The position numbers were made by a program, and so were the translations under genes. Shown here one piece after another: positions 1-11,334 of a DNA stretch of 64,000 bases; the stretch's first letter is position 1; each line of letters opens with the position of its first letter. This DNA comes from Locusta migratoria (taxonomy: Eukaryota > Arthropoda > Insecta > Orthoptera > Acrididae): contig JAOYRU010000100.1 in the NCBI GenBank assembly GCA_026315105.1, forward strand, positions 186,001 through 250,000, in the 5' to 3' direction. The notes under the pieces were generated by a model. That model was not told the DNA's origin, ran no database searches, and saw only the letters and a list, made by a program, of their open reading frames with translations.

Positions 1-608
1 AAAGTTTCGATTAACCCTGCGAGAATAGAGTACCCCTGGTACAAAGCTCCTGCCTGTTATTTTGCTTTCTTAGATATTTATTGGTATTATTAGCCTAACA
101 CGTGTCGTTTTTGGTGCACTCTTGAGCTAGCTCTCGGCTAGTGCGGGGCACTGGGCGTGCCCTGAGGTGGGTCTTGGATGGCCCAGCTCCTCCCTCTGGC
201 GGCGGTGCCCACGGGGGATCATGTGTGGCGACAACTAATTGCTCGGCCTGAATCAGCCTGAGGCTGATCGACACTTAAATGGACGTCAGGTACAAATCGA
301 CATCGAGAAAGTACACTGATTATGCCTGTCAAACACCAACATACACAAGAAAAATATGAAATCCATCGATGGTCACGTCTTTAGCAACTTTACCTTTATC
401 TGAGGACTGATTACTTGTCACTGCCATTGGAAGACTCCATCTGCCAACTATCATGGTGTCTTGACATTTACTGTACTACAACGAGGAGAAAGCCGATTGC
501 GCGTAGGTGTCATGTAAACATTTCCAAAATAACGTCACCGTAGCTTTGCTTCTCCATCGAAGGCGATATTTTATTATCACCTCTGTCGACCTCTATTCGA
601 AGGAAGAG

Positions 609-614
609 AAAAAA
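609..614 (-). terminator. Pol III terminator of tRNA-Asn (T6), unit 1; repeated in every unit
   Basis: Six consecutive T on the minus strand, starting 6 nt after the tRNA-Asn discriminator base. A T run of four or more in the non-template strand is the standard RNA polymerase III stop. The same T6 occurs at the same offset in all 41 units. Confidence 0.85.
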
Positions 615-620
615 CGAATT

Positions 621-637
621 CGCCCCCGGGTGGGCTC

Positions 638-674
<37 letters not shown>

Positions 675-694
675 GCCGATTGCGCCACGGAGGC
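621..694 (-). tRNA. tRNA-Asn-GTT: tRNA-Asn (anticodon GTT), unit 1
   Basis: Cytosolic asparagine tRNA, 74 nt without intron; it decodes AAC/AAU. The acceptor stem GCCTCCG/CGGGGGC pairs fully with one U:G wobble, and the discriminator is G. The D stem is GCGC/GCGC with GG in the loop. The anticodon arm TTCGG-CTGTTAA-CCGAA puts GTT at 658-660. The T arm GGTGG-TTCGAGC-CCACC is perfect. The A box (TGGCGCAATCGG) and B box (GGTTCGAGCCC) are intact Pol III promoter elements. No CCA is encoded, as usual in eukaryotes. A T6 terminator follows 6 nt downstream. The next gene on the same strand is tRNA-Thr, 645 bp upstream. The match to the known eukaryotic tRNA-Asn is very close. Confidence 0.97.
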
Positions 695-1328
695 CCTGGC
701 CTGCATCCCTTCCTCTTCGCATTATGACCAAATTTCTTTAGCTCCTTTCAAGCGTTCTCAGTGCGTCTTTACTGGACACGAATGCATCGCACCCAACCTG
801 CAGAAACTCACATAAACAAATGACAATTTTAAGCACAACACTAACTGCCAAAATGTTTTACAAACTACACTACAGAATATTTCGCTGGCAGATCGTTAAC
901 TTGTCGTATGTTTCAGACCATACCATACAATCTGTGTACTGCCATTTGGTTGCTGTTTTGTGAGCCACCTCTCCTCCAACACGACGATGGAGGTCGAACT
1001 CAAGTCCCCTCGATTATAAGACACGTGCCTTTTAAATTTGTTCTTTTTTTGTGCTTCATTTTTCATTTACTTGCAATTTTTAACAGACCCTTACACAAAT
1101 CTTAGGGCCCCCGTGAGTCTTGGGGGATGCTGCGGAACTGCTGTGCCGAAATCGGCCGCTCAAAAAATTACTCTTCTGTCACGTTTGCTTTGCTACATTT
1201 CGCTAGAAAATTGTGCAGACTACAATCGCCGTCATGTGGTACCATATTTGGTGATTTAATCTGACGTGCATAAATTCTCATTTGCAGTTCTTTGATAGTT
1301 TCGAAAGACACATTGCTTCGACACAGTT
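695..1328. other. Spacer between tRNA-Asn and tRNA-Thr (unit 1 as example)
   Basis: 634 bp, AT-rich, without a supported protein gene. It holds the tRNA-like relic at 981-1028 and two small hairpins. In the first, CCCCC at 1108-1112 pairs with GGGGG at 1122-1126. The second is GCCGA-AA-TCGGC at 1145-1156. An A6 run lies at 1162-1167. The small ORFs here (65 and 73 codons) overlap out of frame, resemble nothing I recognise and look like chance. All copies are nearly identical, so conservation between units says nothing about selection. Confidence 0.6.
981..1028 (-). pseudogene. tRNA-like relic (3' half, Met/Ile-like), unit 1; recurs each unit
   Basis: Read on the minus strand, this stretch resembles the anticodon loop to T loop of a tRNA: a CTTATAA loop-like segment, a short spacer, then GAGTTCGACC like a B box. 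It is closest by eye to elongator tRNA-Met or tRNA-Ile(TAT). The anticodon stem has two mismatches, the T stem is poor, and there is no D arm, A box or acceptor stem, so it cannot be functional. It could be a decayed third tRNA of the ancestral cluster or a chance B box. It is present at the same offset in all units. Confidence 0.35.
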
Positions 1329-1332
1329 AAAA
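1329..1332 (-). terminator. Pol III terminator of tRNA-Thr (T4), unit 1; repeated in every unit
   Basis: Four T on the minus strand, 7 nt after the tRNA-Thr discriminator base. This is the minimal Pol III terminator and shorter than the T6 behind tRNA-Asn, so some read-through is possible. It is unchanged in the other units, including the two interrupted genes. Confidence 0.7.
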
Positions 1333-1338
1333 TTGTTT

Positions 1339-1410
1339 TGCCCCCTGTGAGAATCGAACTCACGACCCCTGGTTTACAAGACCAGTGCTCTGCCCCTGAG
1401 CTAAGGAGGC
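1339..1410 (-). tRNA. tRNA-Thr-TGT: tRNA-Thr (anticodon TGT), unit 1
   Basis: Cytosolic threonine tRNA, 72 nt without intron; it reads ACA. The acceptor stem GCCTCCT/AGGGGGC has one U:G wobble, and the discriminator is A. The D stem is GCTC/GAGC with loop AGGGGCA. The anticodon arm CTGGT-CTTGTAA-ACCAG puts TGT at 1376-1378. The variable loop is GGGTC and the T arm GTGAG-TTCGATT-CTCAC is perfect. The A box TAGCTCAGGGG and B box region AGTTCGATTCT are intact, and a T4 terminator follows. In units 21 and 41 this gene is the landing site of a SINE and a LINE, both at the D-loop Gs that end the A box. Confidence 0.97.
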
Positions 1411-2128
1411 TGCTGGGCAACGGCATCATTCTTGGTAGCCACTCCCTTCCGTTTCCCACCCAGAGGAATCGTAACATCTGTTCGCTATGCCAGACGTGTG
1501 TGAAAAATCATTGCCATAGCAAAGTTTCGATTAACCCTGCGAGAATAGAGTACCCCTGGTACAAAGCTCCTGCCTGTTATTTTGCTTTCTTAGATATTTA
1601 TTGGTATTATTAGCCTAACACGTGTCGTTTTTGGTGCACTCTTGAGCTAGCTCTCGGCTAGTGCGGGGCACTGGGCGTGCCCTGAGGTGGGTCTTGGATG
1701 GCCCAGCTCCTCCCTCTGGCGGCGGTGCCCACGGGGGATCATGTGTGGCGACAACTAATTGCTCGGCCTGAATCAGCCTGAGGCTGATCGACACTTAAAT
1801 GGACGTCAGGTACAAATCGACATCGAGAAAGTACACTGATTATGCCTGTCAAACACCAACATACACAAGAAAAATATGAAATCCATCGATGGTCACGTCT
1901 TTAGCAACTTTACCTTTATCTGAGGACTGATTACTTGTCACTGCCATTGGAAGAGTCCATCTGCCAACTATCATGGTGTCTTGACATTTACTGTACTACA
2001 ACGAGGAGAAAGCCGATTGCGCGTAGGTGTCATGTAAACATTTCCAAAATAACGTCACCGTAGCTTTGCTTCTCCATCGAAGGCGATATTTTATTATCAC
2101 CTCTGTCGACCTCTATTCGAAGGAAGAG
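1411..2128. other. Spacer between tRNA-Thr (unit 1) and tRNA-Asn (unit 2), example copy
   Basis: 718 bp that cross the arbitrary unit boundary. It contains a GC-rich stretch (about 1631-1755) with overlapping inverted repeats: palindrome GAGCTAGCTC at 1644-1653, a GGGCAC/GTGCCC stem just after it, and a perfect 7-bp stem ATCAGCC-TGA-GGCTGAT at 1772-1788. Further on, at 2011-2022, a 12-nt string AGCCGATTGCGC repeats the A-box part of the tRNA-Asn gene in the same orientation. I recognise no snRNA, 5S rRNA or protein gene. Confidence 0.55.
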
Positions 2129-2140
2129 AAAAAACGAATT

Positions 2141-2157
2141 CGCCCCCGGGTGGGCTC

Positions 2158-2194
<37 letters not shown>

Positions 2195-2214
2195 GCCGAT
2201 TGCGCCACGGAGGC
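2141..2214 (-). tRNA. tRNA-Asn-GTT: tRNA-Asn (GTT), unit 2
   Basis: Same 74-nt sequence as in unit 1, with the T6 terminator. Confidence 0.97.
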
Positions 2215-2858
2215 CCTGGCCTGCATCCCTTCCTCTTCGCATTATGACCAAATTTCTTTAGCTCCTTTCAAGCGTTCTCAGTGCGTCTTTACTGGACACG
2301 AATGCATCGCACCCAACCTGCAGAAACTCACATAAACAAATGACAATTTTAAGCACAACACTAACTGCCAAAATGTTTTACAAACTACACTACAGAATAT
2401 TTCGCTGGCAGATCGTTAACTTGTCGTATGTTTCAGACCATACCATACAATCTGTGTACTGCCATTTGGTTGCTGTTTTGTGAGCCACCTCTCCTCCAAC
2501 ACGACGATGGAGGTCGAACTCAAGTCCCCTCGATTATAAGACACGTGCCTTTTAAATTTGTTCTTTTTTTGTGCTTCATTTTTCATTTACTTGCAATTTT
2601 TAACAGACCCTTACACAAATCTTAGGGCCCCCGTGAGTCTTGGGGGATGCTGCGGAACTGCTGTGCCGAAATCGGCCGCTCAAAAAATTACTCTTCTGTC
2701 ACGTTTGCTTTGCTACATTTCGCTAGAAAATTGTGCAGACTACAATCGCCGTCATGTGGTACCATATTTGGTGATTTAACCTGACGTGCATAAATTCTCA
2801 TTTGCAGTTCTTTGATAGTTTCGAAAGACACATTGCTTCGACACAGTTAAAATTGTTT

Positions 2859-2930
2859 TGCCCCCTGTGAGAATCGAACTCACGACCCCTGGTTTACAAG
2901 ACCAGTGCTCTGCCCCTGAGCTAAGGAGGC
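2859..2930 (-). tRNA. tRNA-Thr-TGT: tRNA-Thr (TGT), unit 2
   Basis: Same 72-nt sequence as in unit 1. The 3' flank has T>C at 2780, shared with unit 3. Confidence 0.97.
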
Positions 2931-3660
2931 TGCTGGGCAACGGCATCATTCTTGGTAGCCACTCCCTTCCGTTTCCCACCCAGAGGAATCGTAACATCTG
3001 TTCGCTATGCCAGACGTGTGTGAAAAATCATTGCCATAGCAAAGTTTCGATTAACCCTGCGAGAATAGAGTACCCCTGGTACGAAGCTCCTGCCTGTTAT
3101 TTTGCTTTCTTAGATATTTATTGGTATTATTAGCCTAACACGTGTCGTTTTTGGTGCACTCTTGAGCTAGCTCTCGGCTAGTGCGGGGCACTGGGCGTGC
3201 CCTGAGGTGGGTCTTGGATGGCCCAGCTCCTCCCTCTGGCGGCGGTGCCCACGGGGGATCATGTGTGGCGACAACTAATTGCTCGGCCTGAATCAGCCTG
3301 AGGCTGATCGACACTTAAATGGACGTCAGGTACAAATCGACATCGAGAAAGTACACTGATTATGCCTGTCAAACACCAACATACACAAGAAAAATATGAA
3401 ATCCATCGATGGTCACGTCTTTAGCAACTTTACCTTTATCTGAGGACTGATTACTTGTCACTGCCATTGGAAGACTCCATCTGCCAACTATCATGGTGTC
3501 TTGACATTTACTGTACTACAACGAGGAGAAAGCCGATTGCGCGTAGGTGTCATGTAAACATTTCCAAAATAACGTCACCGTAGCTTTGCTTCTCCATCGA
3601 AGGCGATATTTTATTATCACCTCTGTCGACCTCTATTCGAAGGAAGAGAAAAAACGAATT

Positions 3661-3677
3661 CGCCCCCGGGTGGGCTC

Positions 3678-3714
<37 letters not shown>

Positions 3715-3734
3715 GCCGATTGCGCCACGGAGGC
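3661..3734 (-). tRNA. tRNA-Asn-GTT: tRNA-Asn (GTT), unit 3
   Basis: Identical to the unit 1 gene. Confidence 0.97.
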
Positions 3735-4378
3735 CCTGGCCTGCATCCCTTCCTCTTCGCATTATGACCAAATTTCTTTAGCTCCTTTCAAGCGTTCTCA
3801 GTGCGTCTTTACTGGACACGAATGCATCGCACCCAACCTGCAGAAACTCACATAAACAAATGACAATTTTAAGCACAACACTAACTGCCAAAATGTTTTA
3901 CAAACTACACTACAGAATATTTCGCTGGCAGATCGTTAACTTGTCGTATGTTTCAGACCATACCATACAATCTGTGTACTGCCATTTGGTTGCTGTTTTG
4001 TGAGCCACCTCTCCTCCAACACGACGATGGAGGTCGAACTCAAGTCCCCTCGATTATAAGACACGTGCCTTTTAAATTTGTTCTTTTTTTGTGCTTCATT
4101 TTTCATTTACTTGCAATTTTTAACAGACCCTTACACAAATCTTAGGGCCCCCGTGAGTCTTGGGGGATGCTGCGGAACTGCTGTGCCGAAATCGGCCGCT
4201 CAAAAAATTACTCTTCTGTCACGTTTGCTTTGCTACATTTCGCTAGAAAATTGTGCAGACTACAATCGCCGTCATGTGGTACCATATTTGGTGATTTAAC
4301 CTGACGTGCATAAATTCTCATTTGCAGTTCTTTGATAGTTTCGAAAGACACATTGCTTCGACACAGTTAAAATTGTTT

Positions 4379-4450
4379 TGCCCCCTGTGAGAATCGAACT
4401 CACGACCCCTGGTTTACAAGACCAGTGCTCTGCCCCTGAGCTAAGGAGGC
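4379..4450 (-). tRNA. tRNA-Thr-TGT: tRNA-Thr (TGT), unit 3
   Basis: Identical to the unit 1 gene; flank variant T>C at 4300. Confidence 0.97.
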
Positions 4451-5180
4451 TGCTGGGCAACGGCATCATTCTTGGTAGCCACTCCCTTCCGTTTCCCACC
4501 CAGAGGAATCGTAACATCTGTTCGCTATGCCAGACGTGTGTGAAAAATCATTGCCATAGCAAAGTTTCGATTAACCCTGCGAGAATAGAGTACCCCTGGT
4601 ACGAAGCTCCTGCCTGTTATTTTGCTTTCTTAGATATTTATTGGTATTATTAGCCTAACACGTGTCGTTTTTGGTGCACTCTTGAGCTAGCTCTCGGCTA
4701 GTGCGGGGCACTGGGCGTGCCCTGAGGTGGGTCTTGGATGGCCCAGCTCCTCCCTCTGGCGGCGGTGCCCACGGGGGATCATGTGTGGCGACAACTAATT
4801 GCTCGGCCTGAATCAGCCTGAGGCTGATCGACACTTAAATGGACGTCAGGTACAAATCGACATCGAGAAAGTACACTGATTATGCCTGTCAAACACCAAC
4901 ATACACAAGAAAAATATGAAATCCATCGATGGTCACGTCTTTAGCAACTTTACCTTTATCTGAGGACTGATTACTTGTCACTGCCATTGGAAGACTCCAT
5001 CTGCCAACTATCATGGTGTCTTGACATTTACTGTACTACAACGAGGAGAAAGCCGATTGCGCGTAGGTGTCATGTAAACATTTCCAAAATAACGTCACCG
5101 TAGCTTTGCTTCTACATCGAAGGCGATATTTTATTATCACCTCTGTCGACCTCTATTCGAAGGAAGAGAAAAAACGAATT

Positions 5181-5197
5181 CGCCCCCGGGTGGGCTC

Positions 5198-5234
<37 letters not shown>

Positions 5235-5254
5235 GCCGATTGCGCCACGGAGGC
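5181..5254 (-). tRNA. tRNA-Asn-GTT: tRNA-Asn (GTT), unit 4
   Basis: Identical gene; a private C>A at 5114 lies 67 nt downstream. Confidence 0.97.
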
Positions 5255-5898
5255 CCTGGCCTGCATCCCTTCCTCTTCGCATTATGACCAAATTTCTTTA
5301 GCTCCTTTCAAGCGTTCTCAGTGCGTCTTTACTGGACACGAATGCATCGCACCCAACCTGCAGAAACTCACATAAACAAATGACAATTTTAAGCACAACA
5401 CTAACTGCCAAAATGTTTTACAAACTACACTACAGAATATTTCGCTGGCAGATCGTTAACTTGTCGTATGTTTCAGACCATACCATACAATCTGTGTACT
5501 GCCATTTGGTTGCTGTTTTGTGAGCCACCTCTCCTCCAACACGACGATGGAGGTCGAACTCAAGTCCCCTCGATTATAAGACACGTGCCTTTTAAATTTG
5601 TTCTTTTTTTGTGCTTCATTTTTCATTTACTTGCAATTTTTAACAGACCCTTACACAAATCTTAGGGCCCCCGTGAGTCTTGGGGGATGCTGCGGAACTG
5701 CTGTGCCGAAATCGGCCGCTCAAAAAATTACTCTTCTGTCACGTTTGCTTTGCTACATTTCGCTAGAAAATTGTGCAGACTACAATCGCCGTCATGTGGT
5801 ACCATATTTGGTGATTTAATCTGACGTGCATAAATTCTCATTTGCAGTTCTTTGATAGTTTCGAAAGACACATTGCTTCGACACAGTTAAAATTGTTT

Positions 5899-5970
5899 TG
5901 CCCCCTGTGAGAATCGAACTCACGACCCCTGGTTTACAAGACCAGTGCTCTGCCCCTGAGCTAAGGAGGC
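5899..5970 (-). tRNA. tRNA-Thr-TGT: tRNA-Thr (TGT), unit 4
   Basis: Identical to the unit 1 gene. Confidence 0.97.
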
Positions 5971-6700
5971 TGCTGGGCAACGGCATCATTCTTGGTAGCC
6001 ACTCCCTTCCGTTTCCCACCCAGAGGAATCGTAACATCTGTTCGCTATGCCAGACGTGTGTGAAAAATCATTGCCATAGCAAAGTTTCGATTAACCCTGC
6101 GAGAATAGAGTACCCCTGGTACGAAGCTCCTGCCTGTTATTTTGCTTTCTTAGATATTTATTGGTATTATTAGCCTAACACGTGTCGTTTTTGGTGCACT
6201 CTTGAGCTAGCTCTCGGCTAGTGCGGGGCACTGGGCGTGCCCTGAGGTGGGTCTTGGATGGCCCAGCTCCTCCCTCTGGCGGCGGTGCCCACGGGGGATC
6301 ATGTGTGGCGACAACTAATTGCTCGGCCTGAATCAGCCTGAGGCTGATCGACACTTAAATGGACGTCAGGTACAAATCGACATCGAGAAAGTACACTGAT
6401 TATGCCTGTCAAACACCAACATACACAAGAAAAATATGAAATCCATCGATGGTCACGTCTTTAGCAACTTTACCTTTATCTGAGGACTGATTACTTGTCA
6501 CTGCCATTGGAAGAGTCCATCTGCCAACTATCATGGTGTCTTGACATTTACTGTACTACAACGAGGAGAAAGCCGATTGCGCGTAGGTGTCATGTAAACA
6601 TTTCCAAAATAACGTCACCGTAGCTTTGCTTCTCCATCGAAGGCGATATTTTATTATCACCTCTGTCGACCTCTATTCGAAGGAAGAGAAAAAACGAATT

Positions 6701-6717
6701 CGCCCCCGGGTGGGCTC

Positions 6718-6754
<37 letters not shown>

Positions 6755-6774
6755 GCCGATTGCGCCACGGAGGC
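6701..6774 (-). tRNA. tRNA-Asn-GTT: tRNA-Asn (GTT), unit 5
   Basis: Identical to the unit 1 gene. Confidence 0.97.
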
Positions 6775-7418
6775 CCTGGCCTGCATCCCTTCCTCTTCGC
6801 ATTATGACCAAATTTCTTTAGCTCCTTTCAAGCGTTCTCAGTGCGTCTTTACTGGACACGAATGCATCGCACCCAACCTGCAGAAACTCACATAAACAAA
6901 TGACAATTTTAAGCACAACACTAACTGCCAAAATGTTTTACAAACTACACTACAGAATATTTCGCTGGCAGATCGTTAACTTGTCGTATGTTTCAGACCA
7001 TACCATACAATCTGTGTACTGCCATTTGGTTGCTGTTTTGTGAGCCACCTCTCCTCCAACACGACGATGGAGGTCGAACTCAAGTCCCCTCGATTATAAG
7101 ACACGTGCCTTTTAAATTTGTTCTTTTTTTGTGCTTCATTTTTCATTTACTTGCAATTTTTAACAGACCCTTACACAAATCTTAGGGCCCCCGTGAGTCT
7201 TGGGGGATGCTGCGGAACTGCTGTGCCGAAATCGGCCGCTCAAAAAATTACTCTTCTGTCACGTTTGCTTTGCTACATTTCGCTAGAAAATTGTGCAGAC
7301 TACAATCGCCGTCATGTGGTACCATATTTGGTGATTTAATCTGACGTGCATAAATTCTCATTTGCAGTTCTTTGATAGTTTCGAAAGACACATTGCTTCG
7401 ACACAGTTAAAATTGTTT

Positions 7419-7490
7419 TGCCCCCTGTGAGAATCGAACTCACGACCCCTGGTTTACAAGACCAGTGCTCTGCCCCTGAGCTAAGGAGGC
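7419..7490 (-). tRNA. tRNA-Thr-TGT: tRNA-Thr (TGT), unit 5
   Basis: Identical to the unit 1 gene. Confidence 0.97.
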
Positions 7491-8220
7491 TGCTGGGCAA
7501 CGGCATCATTCTTGGTAGCCACTCCCTTCCGTTTCCCACCCAGAGGAATCGTAACATCTGTTCGCTATGCCAGACGTGTGTGAAAAATCATTGCCATAGC
7601 AAAGTTTCGATTAACCCTGCGAGAATAGAGTACCCCTGGTACAAAGCTCCTGCCTGTTATTTTGCTTTCTTAGATATTTATTGGTATTATTAGCCTAACA
7701 CGTGTCGTTTTTGGTGCACTCTTGAGCTAGCTCTCGGCTAGTGCGGGGCACTGGGCGTGCCCTGAGGTGGGTCTTGGATGGCCCAGCTCCTCCCTCTGGC
7801 GGCGGTGCCCACGGGGGATCATGTGTGGCGACAACTAATTGCTCGGCCTGAATCAGCCTGAGGCTGATCGACACTTAAATGGACGTCAGGTACAAATCGA
7901 CATCGAGAAAGTACACTGATTATGCCTGTCAAACACCAACATACACAAGAAAAATATGAAATCCATCGATGGTCACGTCTTTAGCAACTTTACCTTTATC
8001 TGAGGACTGATTACTTGTCACTGCCATTGGAAGACTCCATCTGCCAACTATCATGGTGTCTTGACATTTACTGTACTACAACGAGGAGAAAGCCGATTGC
8101 GCGTAGGTGTCATGTAAACATTTCCAAAATAACGTCACCGTAGCTTTGCTTCTCCATCGAAGGCGATATTTTATTATCACCTCTGTCGACCTCTATTCGA
8201 AGGAAGAGAAAAAACGAATT

Positions 8221-8237
8221 CGCCCCCGGGTGGGCTC

Positions 8238-8274
<37 letters not shown>

Positions 8275-8294
8275 GCCGATTGCGCCACGGAGGC
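8221..8294 (-). tRNA. tRNA-Asn-GTT: tRNA-Asn (GTT), unit 6
   Basis: Identical gene; T>C at 8314, 20 nt upstream of the 5' end, is shared with unit 13. Confidence 0.97.
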
Positions 8295-8938
8295 CCTGGC
8301 CTGCATCCCTTCCCCTTCGCATTATGACCAAATTTCTTTAGCTCCTTTCAAGCGTTCTCAGTGCGTCTTTACTGGACACGAATGCATCGCACCCAACCTG
8401 CAGAAACTCACATAAACAAATGACAATTTTAAGCACAACACTAACTGCCAAAATGTTTTACAAACTACACTACAGAATATTTCGCTGGCAGATCGTTAAC
8501 TTGTCGTATGTTTCAGACCATACCATACAATCTGTGTACTGCCATTTGGTTGCTGTTTTGTGAGCCACCTCTCCTCCAACACGACGATGGAGGTCGAACT
8601 CAAGTCCCCTCGATTATAAGACACGTGCCTTTTAAATTTGTTCTTTTTTTGTGCTTCATTTTTCATTTACTTGCAATTTTTAACAGACCCTTACACAAAT
8701 CTTAGGGCCCCCGTGAGTCTTGGGGGATGCTGCGGAACTGCTGTGCCGAAATCGGCCGCTCAAAAAATTACTCTTCTGTCACGTTTGCTTTGCTACATTT
8801 CGCTAGAAAATTGTGCAGACTACAATCGCCGTCATGTGGTACCATATTTGGTGATTTAATCTGACGTGCATAAATTCTCATTTGCAGTTCTTTGATAGTT
8901 TCGAAAGACACATTGCTTCGACACAGTTAAAATTGTTT

Positions 8939-9010
8939 TGCCCCCTGTGAGAATCGAACTCACGACCCCTGGTTTACAAGACCAGTGCTCTGCCCCTGAG
9001 CTAAGGAGGC
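8939..9010 (-). tRNA. tRNA-Thr-TGT: tRNA-Thr (TGT), unit 6
   Basis: Identical gene; a private G>C at 9034 lies 24 nt upstream. Confidence 0.97.
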
Positions 9011-9740
9011 TGCTGGGCAACGGCATCATTCTTCGTAGCCACTCCCTTCCGTTTCCCACCCAGAGGAATCGTAACATCTGTTCGCTATGCCAGACGTGTG
9101 TGAAAAATCATTGCCATAGCAAAGTTTCGATTAACCCTGCGAGAATAGAGTACCCCTGGTACAAAGCTCCTGCCTGTTATTTTGCTTTCTTAGATATTTA
9201 TTGGTATTATTAGCCTAACACGTGTCGTTTTTGGTGCACTCTTGAGCTAGCTCTCGGCTAGTGCGGGGCACTGGGCGTGCCCTGAGGTGGGTCTTGGATG
9301 GCCCAGCTCCTCCCTCTGGCGGCGGTGCCCACGGGGGATCATGTGTGGCGACAACTAATTGCTCGGCCTGAATCAGCCTGAGGCTGATCGACACTTAAAT
9401 GGACGTCAGGTACAAATCGACATCGAGAAAGTACACTGATTATGCCTGTCAAACACCAACATACACAAGAAAAATATGAAATCCATCGATGGTCACGTCT
9501 TTAGCAACTTTACCTTTATCTGAGGACTGATTACTTGTCACTGCCATTGGAAGACTCCATCTGCCAACTATCATGGTGTCTTGACATTTACTGTACTACA
9601 ACGAGGAGAAAGCCGATTGCGCGTAGGTGTCATGTAAACATTTCCAAAATAACGTCACCGTAGCTTTGCTTCTCCATCGAAGGCGATATTTTATTATCAC
9701 CTCTGTCGACCTCTATTCGAAGGAAGAGAAAAAACGAATT

Positions 9741-9757
9741 CGCCCCCGGGTGGGCTC

Positions 9758-9794
<37 letters not shown>

Positions 9795-9814
9795 GCCGAT
9801 TGCGCCACGGAGGC
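9741..9814 (-). tRNA. tRNA-Asn-GTT: tRNA-Asn (GTT), unit 7
   Basis: Identical to the unit 1 gene. Confidence 0.97.
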
Positions 9815-10458
9815 CCTGGCCTGCATCCCTTCCTCTTCGCATTATGACCAAATTTCTTTAGCTCCTTTCAAGCGTTCTCAGTGCGTCTTTACTGGACACG
9901 AATGCATCGCACCCAACCTGCAGAAACTCACATAAACAAATGACAATTTTAAGCACAACACTAACTGCCAAAATGTTTTACAAACTACACTACAGAATAT
10001 TTCGCTGGCAGATCGTTAACTTGTCGTATGTTTCAGACCATACCATACAATCTGTGTACTGCCATTTGGTTGCTGTTTTGTGAGCCACCTCTCCTCCAAC
10101 ACGACGATGGAGGTCGAACTCAAGTCCCCTCGATTATAAGACACGTGCCTTTTAAATTTGTTCTTTTTTTGTGCTTCATTTTTCATTTACTTGCAATTTT
10201 TAACAGACCCTTACACAAATCTTAGGGCCCCCGTGAGTCTTGGGGGATGCTGCGGAACTGCTGTGCCGAAATCGGCCGCTCAAAAAATTACTCTTCTGTC
10301 ACGTTTGCTTTGCTACATTTCGCTAGAAAATTGTGCAGACTACAATCGCCGTCATGTGGTACCATATTTGGTGATTTAATCTGACGTGCATAAATTCTCA
10401 TTTGCAGTTCTTTGATAGTTTCGAAAGACACATTGCTTCGACACAGTTAAAATTGTTT

Positions 10459-10530
10459 TGCCCCCTGTGAGAATCGAACTCACGACCCCTGGTTTACAAG
10501 ACCAGTGCTCTGCCCCTGAGCTAAGGAGGC
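10459..10530 (-). tRNA. tRNA-Thr-TGT: tRNA-Thr (TGT), unit 7
   Basis: Identical to the unit 1 gene. Confidence 0.97.
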
Positions 10531-11260
10531 TGCTGGGCAACGGCATCATTCTTGGTAGCCACTCCCTTCCGTTTCCCACCCAGAGGAATCGTAACATCTG
10601 TTCGCTATGCCAGACGTGTGTGAAAAATCATTGCCATAGCAAAGTTTCGATTAACCCTGCGAGAATAGAGTACCCCTGGTACAAAGCTCCTGCCTGTTAT
10701 TTTGCTTTCTTAGATATTTATTGGTATTATTAGCCTAACACGTGTCGTTTTTGGTGCACTCTTGAGCTAGCTCTCGGCTAGTGCGGGGCACTGGGCGTGC
10801 CCTGAGGTGGGTCTTGGATGGCCCAGCTCCTCCCTCTGGCGGCGGTGCCCACGGGGGATCATGTGTGGCGACAACTAATTGCTCGGCCTGAATCAGCCTG
10901 AGGCTGATCGACACTTAAATGGACGTCAGGTACAAATCGACATCGAGAAAGTACACTGATTATGCCTGTCAAACACCAACATACACAAGAAAAATATGAA
11001 ATCCATCGATGGTCACGTCTTTAGCAACTTTACCTTTATCTGAGGACTGATTACTTGTCACTGCCATTGGAAGACTCCATCTGCCAACTATCATGGTGTC
11101 TTGACATTTACTGTACTACAACGAGGAGAAAGCCGATTGCGCGTAGGTGTCATGTAAACATTTCCAAAATAACGTCACCGTAGCTTTGCTTCTCCATCGA
11201 AGGCGATATTTTATTATCACCTCTGTCGACCTCTATTCGAAGGAAGAGAAAAAACGAATT

Positions 11261-11277
11261 CGCCCCCGGGTGGGCTC

Positions 11278-11314
<37 letters not shown>

Positions 11315-11334
11315 GCCGATTGCGCCACGGAGGC
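11261..11334 (-). tRNA. tRNA-Asn-GTT: tRNA-Asn (GTT), unit 8
   Basis: Identical to the unit 1 gene. Confidence 0.97.

Noticed and set aside
111..235. Possible 5S rRNA fragment (TTGGATGG resembles the 5S internal control region)
   Set aside because: Only about eight bases match and the rest of 5S is missing, so it is likely chance.
908..1477. 65- and 73-codon ORFs on both strands repeated in each unit
   Set aside because: They overlap each other in different frames, one runs antisense to the plus-strand reading of tRNA-Thr, and none shows a domain or start context that I can support.
1338..1613. 91-codon plus-strand ORF repeated in nearly every unit (starts MPPVRIELTTPG)
   Set aside because: Its first part is the antisense reading of the tRNA-Thr gene, a well-known kind of false protein. 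The repetition comes from the array, not from selection, and there is no homology or codon signal for a real gene.
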